The notes under the pieces are model-generated. The model was given only the letters and a program-made list of their open reading frames with translations, ran no database searches and was not told the origin of the DNA. The translations under genes were made by a program, and so were the position numbers. DNA of 15,182 bases from Methylococcaceae bacterium UBA6146 (GTDB lineage Bacteria; Pseudomonadota; Gammaproteobacteria; Methylococcales; Methylomonadaceae), in assembly GCA_002422395.1 (NCBI GenBank), contig DIUY01000010.1:1-15182 (forward strand). The letters run 5' to 3'. Positions 6,501 through 13,035 of the stretch are shown one piece after another; the first letter of the stretch is position 1, and every line of letters starts with the position of its first letter.

Positions 6501-7674
6501 TCAGCTGAAAATCCTTGAAGGCGATATTTTTATGCGTGTCGCTAAGTTGCTCATAGGCAAGCCTGCACAGTCAGGGCCGGGACAGTTAAAAGCCGGCACA
6601 GAAATAACCCAGGGCTATTTGCAAGGGTTAAAGCATTCAGATTGGTTGAAAATCAAAATGAAAGATGAAGAAATAAATCTTCAACTTGAAACCGTTGTTA
6701 CCCAAATAGAGCAGCAACGTAAAGATTTTGACGAAAAATTTGAAGTCAAACGTAAAAAAATCACGATGGGAGACGATTTGGCCCCTGGCGTGTTAAAAAT
6801 GGTTAAAGTGTATTTGGCCGTTAAGAGACGTATACAGCCGGGCGATAAAATGGCCGGGCGTCATGGAAATAAAGGGGTTATTTCCATGATTAGGCCGATT
6901 GAAGATATGCCTTATACGGCGGATGGCAATCCTGTCGATATTGTGTTGAATCCGCTAGGCGTGCCTTCCCGGATGAACGTGGGTCAGGTGCTTGAAACTC
7001 ATTTGGGCTGGGCGGCTAAAGGACTGGGCATAAAAATAGGTAAAATGCTTGAAGCTAAAGCCAAAGTCGTCGAAATCAGGGGCTATCTGGAAAAAATCTA
7101 CAATAGCAGTGGCCGTAAAGAAGATTTGGATTCATTTAGTGATCAAGAGATTCTTGAGATGTCGGTTAATTTAGTTGCCGGTGTTCCTATGGCCACTCCA
7201 GTGTTTGATGGTGCCAGCGAAGATGATATTCGTAATATGCTGCGATTGGCTGATTTGCCCGAGCACGGGCAAACGACATTGTACGATGGATTGACTGGCG
7301 AGCCATTTGAGCGTGAAGTGACAGTGGGTTATATGTACATGCTGAAGCTAAACCATTTGGTCGATGACAAAATGCATGCCCGCTCAACAGGGCCCTATAG
7401 TTTGGTCACCCAGCAGCCGTTGGGTGGAAAAGCGCAGTTTGGTGGCCAACGTTTTGGAGAGATGGAGGTCTGGGCCCTTGAAGCCTATGGTGCGGCATAC
7501 ACTCTACAAGAAATGCTTACTGTTAAGTCTGATGATGTTACCGGTAGAACGCGTATGTATAAAAACATAGTGGATGGTGATCATAAAATGGAAGCGGGTA
7601 TGCCGGAATCATTTAATGTTTTGATTAAAGAAATCCGCTCGCTTGCTGTCAATATAGAGTTGGAAAGGGATTGA
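3598..7674 (+). CDS. rpoB: RNA polymerase subunit beta
   Basis: RpoB forms one half of the polymerase active-site cleft and is the rifampicin target. I place the start at ATG 3598, giving MSYSFTEKKRIR and 1358 residues (E. coli 1342). An upstream in-frame ATG at 3574 would add eight residues not in the family and has no ribosome binding site, while GGAAG lies at 3589-3593. The rifampicin region is intact and of the sensitive type, with D522, H532 and S537 matching E. coli D516, H526 and S531. The catalytic-centre stretch GDKMAGRHGNKG is at about 1082-1093, with lysines 1084 and 1092. The C-terminal clamp region KAQFGGQRFGEMEVWALEAYGAA is present and the protein ends NIELERD. No intein, frameshift or truncation was seen. 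It is preceded by attenuator-like hairpins and followed by another before rpoC. Confidence 0.98.
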   Translation: MSYSFTEKKRIRNNFGKSTEVLEVPYLLATQINSYASFLQLGATPEKRSDIGLHAAFSSVFPIESHNGYAVLEYVRYRLGEPVFDVRECQQRGATYAAPLRVLVRLVIYDKEAAATAKVVKDIREQEVYMGELPLMTDNGTFVINGTERVIVSQLHRSPGVFFDHDKGKTHSSGKLLFNARVIPYRGSWLDFEFDHKDCVFVRIDRRRKIPATILLRALGFDNEQMIKMFFETNRFVVSADKCMFQIVPERMRGEIAAFDIRHNDHVLVEEGRRITAKHIREMVNSGITEVQVPREYLIGKILGHNLIDEATGELIANVNDEVTDVHIERCIESGVSEINTLFVNDLDRGAYISNAMRLDVTTNTLEALVEIYRMMRPGEPPTKESAENLFQNLFFTDERYDLSAVGRMKFNRRLNREEIVGSGTLTKDDIIDVLKELINIRNGNGNVDDIDHLGNRRVRSVGEMIENQFRVGLVRVERAVKERLTLADSEGLMPQEIINAKPVSAAVKEFFGSSQLSQFMDQNNPLSQVTHKRRVSALGPGGLARERAGFEVRDVHATHYGRVCPIETPEGPNIGLINSLSVYARTNDYGFLETPYRKVVNGSVTDQVDYLSAIEEGEFVIAQASVAVDENGKLVEGLVSCRHKDEFALAMSDTVQYMDVSSKQIVSVAASIIPFLEHDDANRALMGSNMQRQAVPTLRAEKPLVGTGMERTVAKDSGVTVVAARGGSIEMVDAARIVVRVNDTETEAGSSGVDIYNLIKYTRSNQNTCINQKPLVKIGDVVTRGDILADGPSTDLGELALGQNMLVAFMPWNGYNFEDSILVSERVVKEDRFTTIHIEEKTCVARDTKHSPEEITADIPNVSEEALSKLDESGIVYVGAEVKGGDILVGKVTPKGETQLTPEEKLLRAIFGEKAADVKDTSLRVPGSIEGTVIDVQVFIRDGVKKDKRALDIEQEEIKRYRKDLDDQLKILEGDIFMRVAKLLIGKPAQSGPGQLKAGTEITQGYLQGLKHSDWLKIKMKDEEINLQLETVVTQIEQQRKDFDEKFEVKRKKITMGDDLAPGVLKMVKVYLAVKRRIQPGDKMAGRHGNKGVISMIRPIEDMPYTADGNPVDIVLNPLGVPSRMNVGQVLETHLGWAAKGLGIKIGKMLEAKAKVVEIRGYLEKIYNSSGRKEDLDSFSDQEILEMSVNLVAGVPMATPVFDGASEDDIRNMLRLADLPEHGQTTLYDGLTGEPFEREVTVGYMYMLKLNHLVDDKMHARSTGPYSLVTQQPLGGKAQFGGQRFGEMEVWALEAYGAAYTLQEMLTVKSDDVTGRTRMYKNIVDGDHKMEAGMPESFNVLIKEIRSLAVNIELERD

Positions 7675-7689
7675 CGGGAGGGTGATTAA

Positions 7690-7722
7690 AAAATCGCGGA
7701 GCTTGTGTAAGCCCGCGATTTT
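7690..7722 (+). terminator. Strong terminator-like hairpin between rpoB and rpoC
   Basis: AAAATCGCGG (7690-7699) pairs perfectly with CCGCGATTTT (7713-7722). Inside it, GCTT (7701-7704) pairs with AAGC (7709-7712) around GTGT, leaving a single bulged A at 7700. The hairpin is G+C-rich in its core, has A-rich and T-rich flanks, and so could work in both directions. The T-run is within the stem and only four long, so termination may be partial. It begins 15 bases after the rpoB stop. Confidence 0.6.
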
Positions 7723-7785
7723 ATCCCGTTTTAACCAACGGACTGTATTGGATTGCACCAGAACCTATTTAAAGAGGACAAGCTC

Positions 7786-10700
7786 TTGAAAGATTTAATG
7801 AATTTCTTAAAACGCCAAGGTCGTGCAGACGATTTTGACGGTATTAGCATTGGTTTGGCCTCGCCTGACATGATCCGTTCATGGTCTTATGGTGAAGTAA
7901 AAAAACCAGAAACGATTAATTATCGTACGTTCAAGCCGGAACGTGATGGTTTGTTTTGCGCCAAAATTTTTGGCCCGGTCAGCGACTATGAGTGTCTGTG
8001 CGGAAAATATAAAAGGCTCAAACATCGCGGTGTTATTTGTGAAAAATGTGGTGTTGAAGTTACTTTGTCCAAGGTTCGTCGCGAACGTATGGGCCATATT
8101 GACTTGGCTAGCCCAGTTGCGCACATTTGGTTTTTAAAATCACTGCCATCCAGAATTGCCTTGCTGCTGGATATGACATTGCGTGAAATTGAACGGGTGC
8201 TTTATTTTGAGTCATTTGTGGTTTTAGACGCAGGTATGACGCCGCTGGATAAAGGACGATTGCTCACTGACGACGAATATTTAGATGCAGTCGAGCAGTA
8301 CGGTGATGATTTTGTTGCGAAAATGGGGGCTGAAGCTATCTATGAGTTGCTAAAGGCGATTGATTTAAAAGAACAAGTCAATATTTTGCGTGAAGAAATA
8401 AACGCCACCAATTCAGAAACAAAAATTAAAAAATACGCTAAACGCCTTAAGGTGATGGATGCGTTGCTGAGTTCTAAAAATCGTCCGGAATGGATGATTC
8501 TTCAGGTCTTGCCCGTTTTGCCCCCTGAATTGCGCCCGCTGGTGCCTTTAGATGGTGGCCGGTTTGCAACATCTGACCTGAATGATTTGTACCGTCGTGT
8601 CATTAACAGAAATAACCGTCTGAACAGGTTGTTGGATTTGAGTGCGCCCGACATTATTGTGCGCAATGAAAAACGGATGTTGCAAGAATCGGTCGACGCG
8701 TTATTGGATAATGGCCGTCGTGGCCGTGCGATTACTGGCACCAATAGAAGGCCCTTAAAGTCATTGGCCGACATGATTAAAGGTAAGCAGGGACGTTTCC
8801 GGCAAAATCTATTGGGCAAGCGCGTCGATTATTCAGGGCGTTCGGTAATTGTGGTCGGCCCCACATTAAGGTTGCACCAATGCGGGTTGCCGAAAAAAAT
8901 GGCATTGGAGTTATTTAAGCCGTTTATTTTCAGTAAATTACAATTTAGAGGCTTGGCGACAACCATTAAGGCGGCAAAAAAAATGGTTGAGCGCGAAGGT
9001 ACTGAAGTCTGGGATATTCTCGAAGAAGTCATTCGTGAACATCCAATTTTGCTGAATAGGGCGCCTACTTTGCACAGGCTTGGAATTCAGGCGTTTGAAC
9101 CGACGTTGATTGAAGGCAAAGCGATTCAGCTCCATCCTTTGGTTTGTAGTGCGTTTAATGCGGACTTTGACGGCGATCAAATGGCAGTGCACATACCGCT
9201 GTCTATTGAAGCGCAGCTAGAGGCCAGGACATTAATGATGGCTACTAACAATATTTTATCGCCCGCTAATGGTGAGCCGGTCATTAATCCATCTCAAGAC
9301 GTGGTTTTGGGCCTTTATTATATTAGCCGTGAAAAAATAAATGCCAAAGGTGACGGCTCGATATTTGTCAGTGTCAGTGAAATTCATAAGGCGTTGCAAG
9401 CGAAATCAGTTGAGTTGCAGTCGAAAATACAACTCCGCATTACCGAGCAAGTCACGACAGCAGCCGGCGATGTCGAAGAGAAAACTCATCGTGTTGAAAC
9501 GACAGTGGGGCGGGCGTTGATTTGGGAAGTTGTGCCTAACCGTGTGCCTTATGAGCTAGTGAACTGCGATATGACCAAAAAGAACATTTCGCGGCTTATC
9601 AATTACAGTTACCGTTATTTGGGCAATAAAGATACCGTTGTGCTTGCTGACCAGATAATGTACTTAGGTTTTAGGTATGCGACTATTTCCGGCGTGTCGT
9701 TTGGTATTGAAGATATGGCAATACCAGCCAAAAAGGTTGACATTATTGCCTCTGCCGATGCCGAAGTTAACGAAATCCAAAGCCAGTATGCTTCCGGCTT
9801 AGTGACCGATGGTGAACGGTATAACAAGGTTGTCGATATCTGGTCACATGCTAATGACCAGGTTGCCAAAGTGATGATGGATGGGCTCGGTGAAGAGTCT
9901 GTGGTCGATGCGGAAGGGAATACCGTCAAACAAAAGTCCTTTAATTCAATCTTTATGATGGCTGAATCAGGCGCACGGGGTTCAGCTGCACAGATTCGTC
10001 AGTTAGCCGGTATGCGCGGGCTGATGGCCAAGCCAGATGGCTCGATTATTGAAACACCGATTACCGCTAATTTTAGAGAAGGCCTGGATGTATTGCAGTA
10101 CTTCATATCCACCCATGGTGCGCGAAAAGGTTTGGCCGATACTGCATTGAAGACGGCAAACTCCGGTTACTTGACACGAAGATTAGTGGATGTCGCACAG
10201 GATCTGGTTATTACAGGTAACGATTGTGGCACGTCTAACGGCCTTATTATGACACCGATCATTGAAGGGGGCGACGTTGTCGAGCCATTATCGGAGCGGG
10301 TATTAGGACGTGTCGTGGTTAATGATGTCATGGATGTGGGTGGTGAAAATATCGTCGTCCCGAGCGGCACACTATTGAATGAGCATTGGGTGTCAATACT
10401 GGATGAACAAAGCGTCGATCAAGTTTTGGTGCGCTCAATCATCACTTGTGAAAACCGACATGGTGTTTGCGCGGCCTGTTATGGCCGTGATTTAGGGCGT
10501 GGTCACCTGGTTAATATTGGCGAGGCTGTAGGCGTGATCGCGGCCCAGTCTATTGGTGAACCTGGCACTCAGCTGACAATGCGCACTTTTCATATTGGTG
10601 GTGCGGCTTCACGTTCTGCCGCTATCAGTAACGTGCAAGTCAAATCGGCGGGTACTGTCCGCTTAAACAACCTTAAATCAGTTGTTAATCGTGAGGGCAA

Positions 10701-11982
10701 TCTGGTGGCGGTCTCGCGTTCTGGCGAGGTCGGTGTTGTTGATGACTATGGCCGTGAGAGGGAGCGTTATAAGATTCCTTATGGTGCAGTCCTTTCGGTT
10801 CAGGAAGGCAGCAAAATTAATGCCGGTGATATTATTGTAACTTGGGATCCATTTACCCATCCTGTTATCACCGAGGTGGACGGTATTGTTGAACTGGTGC
10901 ATTTTGTTGACGGCGTAACTGTCCAGAAGCAATCGGATGAGGTTACGGGATTAAGTTCCTTAGTTGTAACCGACCCTAAGCAACGTGGTAGCGCAGGTAA
11001 GGAATTACGCCCTATGGTGAAACTGCTGGATAAGGAAGGCGCAACTATTTATTTGCCGGGCACTGAAATACCTGCCCAGTATTTTCTGCCCGCCGGAGCG
11101 ATTGCTGGCATTAAGGATGGTGGAGAAGTGAAGGTTGGGGATGTGTTAGCAAGAATTCCCCAAGAGTCTAGCAAAACTAGAGATATCACTGGTGGTTTGC
11201 CGCGCGTTGCTGATTTGTTTGAGGCACGCAAGACCAAAGACCCCGCCATTCTTGCAGAAACAAGCGGCACGATTTCTTTTGGCAAAGAAACTAAAGGTAA
11301 GCAGCGCGTTATCATCACCGACTCTACTGGTGAGCAGGTTGAGACGCTTATTCCAAAATGGCGGCATATTACAGTTTTTGAAGGCGAGTATGTTGAAAAG
11401 GGTGAGACCATAGCAGAAGGGGAATTGACGCCTCATGATATCCTGAGGCTAAGAGGTATCGAAGAGTTGGCTAACTATTTAGTTAAAGAAATCCAAGATG
11501 TTTATCGGTTACAAGGAGTGAAAATCAATGACAAACATATTGAGGCGATTATTCGTCAAATGTTAAGGAAAGTTGAAATAACGGCGTCTGGTGACACAAA
11601 CTTTCTAAAAGGAGACCAGGTTGAGCGTGCTGCAGTCCGTTTTGAAAATGACAGAATAGAAAGCGAAGGCAAGATTCCTGCTAGCTATGAATCTGTTTTG
11701 CTGGGCATTACTAAGGCTTCCTTGGCAACTGAGTCATTTATTTCAGCGGCATCTTTCCAAGAAACGACGCGAGTACTGACCGACGCTGCGGTGAGAGGGC
11801 TAAGTGACAGCCTACAAGGATTGAAAGAAAATGTAATTGTAGGTCGGCTAATTCCAGCGGGGACTGGCCTTGCTTATCATGAAGAAAGAAAAAATAGATA
11901 CAACCAGCAGCATGTTGTCGAAACGGATATTGCTCCCGCTATTGATGCGGAAGAGGCGCTCAAACAGGCGTTGAATCTTTGA
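7786..11982 (+). CDS. rpoC: RNA polymerase subunit beta'
   Basis: RpoC carries the catalytic magnesium site. I place the start at TTG 7786: it gives MKDLMNFLK, matching the family start, and AGAGGA (7773-7778) is seven bases upstream. The reading frame is open upstream to a TTG at 7753, but those residues are outside the family; the ATG at 7798 is too far from the ribosome binding site. The product is 1398 residues (E. coli 1407). The first zinc site has C70, C72, C85 and C88. The active-site NADFDGD has D460, D462 and D464. The second zinc site has C814, C888, C895 and C898. All of these have E. coli numbering. The trigger-loop region (LTMRTFHIGGAASR) is followed by a long insertion of the SI3 type, about 945-1130, before the conserved GGLPRVADLFEAR. 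No break was seen. Confidence 0.98.
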   Translation: MKDLMNFLKRQGRADDFDGISIGLASPDMIRSWSYGEVKKPETINYRTFKPERDGLFCAKIFGPVSDYECLCGKYKRLKHRGVICEKCGVEVTLSKVRRERMGHIDLASPVAHIWFLKSLPSRIALLLDMTLREIERVLYFESFVVLDAGMTPLDKGRLLTDDEYLDAVEQYGDDFVAKMGAEAIYELLKAIDLKEQVNILREEINATNSETKIKKYAKRLKVMDALLSSKNRPEWMILQVLPVLPPELRPLVPLDGGRFATSDLNDLYRRVINRNNRLNRLLDLSAPDIIVRNEKRMLQESVDALLDNGRRGRAITGTNRRPLKSLADMIKGKQGRFRQNLLGKRVDYSGRSVIVVGPTLRLHQCGLPKKMALELFKPFIFSKLQFRGLATTIKAAKKMVEREGTEVWDILEEVIREHPILLNRAPTLHRLGIQAFEPTLIEGKAIQLHPLVCSAFNADFDGDQMAVHIPLSIEAQLEARTLMMATNNILSPANGEPVINPSQDVVLGLYYISREKINAKGDGSIFVSVSEIHKALQAKSVELQSKIQLRITEQVTTAAGDVEEKTHRVETTVGRALIWEVVPNRVPYELVNCDMTKKNISRLINYSYRYLGNKDTVVLADQIMYLGFRYATISGVSFGIEDMAIPAKKVDIIASADAEVNEIQSQYASGLVTDGERYNKVVDIWSHANDQVAKVMMDGLGEESVVDAEGNTVKQKSFNSIFMMAESGARGSAAQIRQLAGMRGLMAKPDGSIIETPITANFREGLDVLQYFISTHGARKGLADTALKTANSGYLTRRLVDVAQDLVITGNDCGTSNGLIMTPIIEGGDVVEPLSERVLGRVVVNDVMDVGGENIVVPSGTLLNEHWVSILDEQSVDQVLVRSIITCENRHGVCAACYGRDLGRGHLVNIGEAVGVIAAQSIGEPGTQLTMRTFHIGGAASRSAAISNVQVKSAGTVRLNNLKSVVNREGNLVAVSRSGEVGVVDDYGRERERYKIPYGAVLSVQEGSKINAGDIIVTWDPFTHPVITEVDGIVELVHFVDGVTVQKQSDEVTGLSSLVVTDPKQRGSAGKELRPMVKLLDKEGATIYLPGTEIPAQYFLPAGAIAGIKDGGEVKVGDVLARIPQESSKTRDITGGLPRVADLFEARKTKDPAILAETSGTISFGKETKGKQRVIITDSTGEQVETLIPKWRHITVFEGEYVEKGETIAEGELTPHDILRLRGIEELANYLVKEIQDVYRLQGVKINDKHIEAIIRQMLRKVEITASGDTNFLKGDQVERAAVRFENDRIESEGKIPASYESVLLGITKASLATESFISAASFQETTRVLTDAAVRGLSDSLQGLKENVIVGRLIPAGTGLAYHEERKNRYNQQHVVETDIAPAIDAEEALKQALNL

Positions 11983-12004
11983 AAATAAGGTGCAGTTAAA
12001 TACC

Positions 12005-12033
12005 TTGACCAAGGCAAATTTAGCAGGTAATAT
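12005..12033 (+). promoter_or_regulatory. Predicted promoter of the rpsL-rpsG-fusA-tuf operon
   Basis: TTGACC (12005-12010, five of six consensus bases) is separated by exactly 17 bases from TAATAT (12028-12033, four of six). Transcription would start near 12040, leaving a leader of about 114 bases before rpsL. The -35 box lies in the inverted repeat CCTTG-AC-CAAGG (12003-12014). The -10 box lies between the arms of a perfect eight-base inverted repeat. This suggests that the str genes have their own supply of transcripts besides read-through from rpoC. Confidence 0.6.
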
Positions 12034-12043
12034 ATCCTGCTAA
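12020..12043. repeat. Perfect inverted repeat around the str -10 box
   Basis: TTAGCAGG (12020-12027) and CCTGCTAA (12036-12043) are perfect inverted copies separated by TAATATAT, which contains the predicted -10 box. In DNA it looks like an operator. In RNA read through from rpoC it could be a hairpin protecting the rpoC 3' end, but no T-run follows, so it is not a classical terminator. Confidence 0.55.
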
Positions 12044-12056
12044 CGTAAGCTAACGT
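12039..12056 (+). repeat. Tandem 8-base direct repeat at the predicted str transcript start
   Basis: GCTAACGT occurs at 12039-12046 and again at 12049-12056, ten bases apart, about one helical turn. The first copy overlaps the right arm of the inverted repeat and the expected transcription start. Confidence 0.4.
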
Positions 12057-12080
12057 GCTTTGGTCTGGTCGGAAGTTGTT

Positions 12081-12113
12081 TAGCTGTCGGCGTGTTTGCT
12101 GGTAGTTAGTTTT
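12081..12113 (+). promoter_or_regulatory. Possible leader hairpin/attenuator upstream of rpsL
   Basis: Bases 12081-12091 can pair with 12098-12108 as an eleven-base RNA stem containing four G-U wobbles, with loop GUGUUU. GTTTT follows at 12109-12113. It might attenuate rpsL transcription or terminate read-through from rpoC. The many wobbles mean the stem would exist only in RNA and only of the + strand, and its stability is uncertain. Confidence 0.35.
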
Positions 12114-12153
12114 ATTGTCTGGCAGTTAAATTGTTATCGGAGTAAATAAAGAT

Positions 12154-12528
12154 ATGGCCACGATTAACCAATTGGTTCGTAAGCCGCGTGCTAAAAGAAT
12201 AGAAAAAAGCAATGTTCCTGCGCTAGAGGCGTGTCCTCAGCGTCGAGGAGTTTGCACTCGCGTTTATACAACAACCCCTAAAAAACCAAACTCGGCCTTG
12301 CGTAAAGTTGCTAGGGTGAGGTTGACGAATGGTGCCGAGGTTAGCAGTTATATTGGCGGTGAGGGCCATAATCTCCAAGAGCATTCCGTGGTTCTTATTA
12401 GGGGTGGTCGCGTTAAAGATTTGCCGGGTGTAAGGTATCATGTTGTTCGTGGTAGCTTGGATGCTTCAGGAGTGAATAACAGGAAGTGTGGTCGCTCTAA
12501 GTATGGAACAAAACGCCCTAAAGGCTAA
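12154..12528 (+). CDS. rpsL: Ribosomal protein S12 (uS12)
   Basis: S12 sits at the decoding centre of the small subunit and takes part in codon-anticodon proofreading; it is the classical streptomycin resistance locus. The product is 124 residues, the same as in E. coli, and aligns without gaps. The two loops that contact the decoding site are intact: TTTPKKPNSALRKV with K43, and GGRVKDLPGVRYH with K88 and D89 (the aspartate that is methylthiolated in E. coli). These residues are of the streptomycin-sensitive type. The ATG at 12154 has GGAG at 12139-12142, a rather long spacing of eleven bases. It is the first gene of the str unit, with rpsG 16 bases downstream. Confidence 0.98.
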   Translation: MATINQLVRKPRAKRIEKSNVPALEACPQRRGVCTRVYTTTPKKPNSALRKVARVRLTNGAEVSSYIGGEGHNLQEHSVVLIRGGRVKDLPGVRYHVVRGSLDASGVNNRKCGRSKYGTKRPKG

Positions 12529-12544
12529 CATTGGTTGGTGAGAA

Positions 12545-13015
12545 ATGTCTAGAAGAAGAGTTGCGACAAAAAGAGAAATAATCCCTGACCCTAGGTTCGG
12601 GAGTGTTATGCTGACAAAATTTATGAATATGATCATGGAGAGTGGCAAAAAGTCTGTTGCCGAAGGTATCGTTTATGGTGCTTTAGATGTTATTGAGTCT
12701 AAGGGGCATGGCGTCCCTTTGGATGTTTTGTCTAAGGCGCTAGAAAATGTCCAGCCTAGGGTAGAGGTTAAGTCGCGCCGTGTTGGTGGGGCGACCTATC
12801 AGGTTCCTGTTGAGGTTAGGCCTGCGCGGCGTATGGCGTTGGCGATGCGATGGTTGATTGATGCATCGCGAAAAAGGAATGAAAGGAATATGTCGGCAAA
12901 ATTAGCTGGTGAGTTAATGGATGCCTTTGAAAGCAAAGGGACGGCTGCTAAGAAACGCGAAGATACCCATAGAATGGCAGAAGCTAACAAAGCATTCTCC
13001 CATTATCGTTGGTAG
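12545..13015 (+). CDS. rpsG: Ribosomal protein S7 (uS7)
   Basis: S7 starts assembly of the small-subunit head by binding the 3' domain of 16S rRNA, and it contacts tRNA at the E site. In E. coli it also represses the str operon by binding the rpsL-rpsG junction. The product is 156 residues, the common bacterial length. It begins MSRRRVATKREIIPDPRFGS. The conserved stretches ALENVQPRVEVKSRRVGGATYQVPVEV (about 65-91), ALAMRWLI and KREDTHRMAEANKAFSHYRW (the C terminus) are present. The ATG at 12545 has only a weak GGTGAG upstream, and the rpsL-rpsG gap of 16 bases is much shorter than the gap that holds the S7 site in E. coli, so the same repression mechanism is not evident here. Confidence 0.98.
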   Translation: MSRRRVATKREIIPDPRFGSVMLTKFMNMIMESGKKSVAEGIVYGALDVIESKGHGVPLDVLSKALENVQPRVEVKSRRVGGATYQVPVEVRPARRMALAMRWLIDASRKRNERNMSAKLAGELMDAFESKGTAAKKREDTHRMAEANKAFSHYRW

Positions 13016-13035
13016 CTGGTTAAGGTTTTGTTGTA

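Noticed and set aside
7753..7785. Upstream extension of RpoC by eleven residues
   Set aside because: The extension is outside the family N terminus, and the ribosome binding site AGAGGA lies inside it, pointing to the TTG at 7786.
11049..11411. Open frame of 120 codons on the minus strand within rpoC, and overlapping frames at 11146-11436 and 11192-11413
   Set aside because: They fall entirely inside the conserved rpoC coding region, look like no known family, and have no supporting ribosome binding site or promoter that I could see.
12274..12424. Possible streptomycin resistance changes in S12
   Set aside because: K43 and K88 and their surrounding loops are unchanged.
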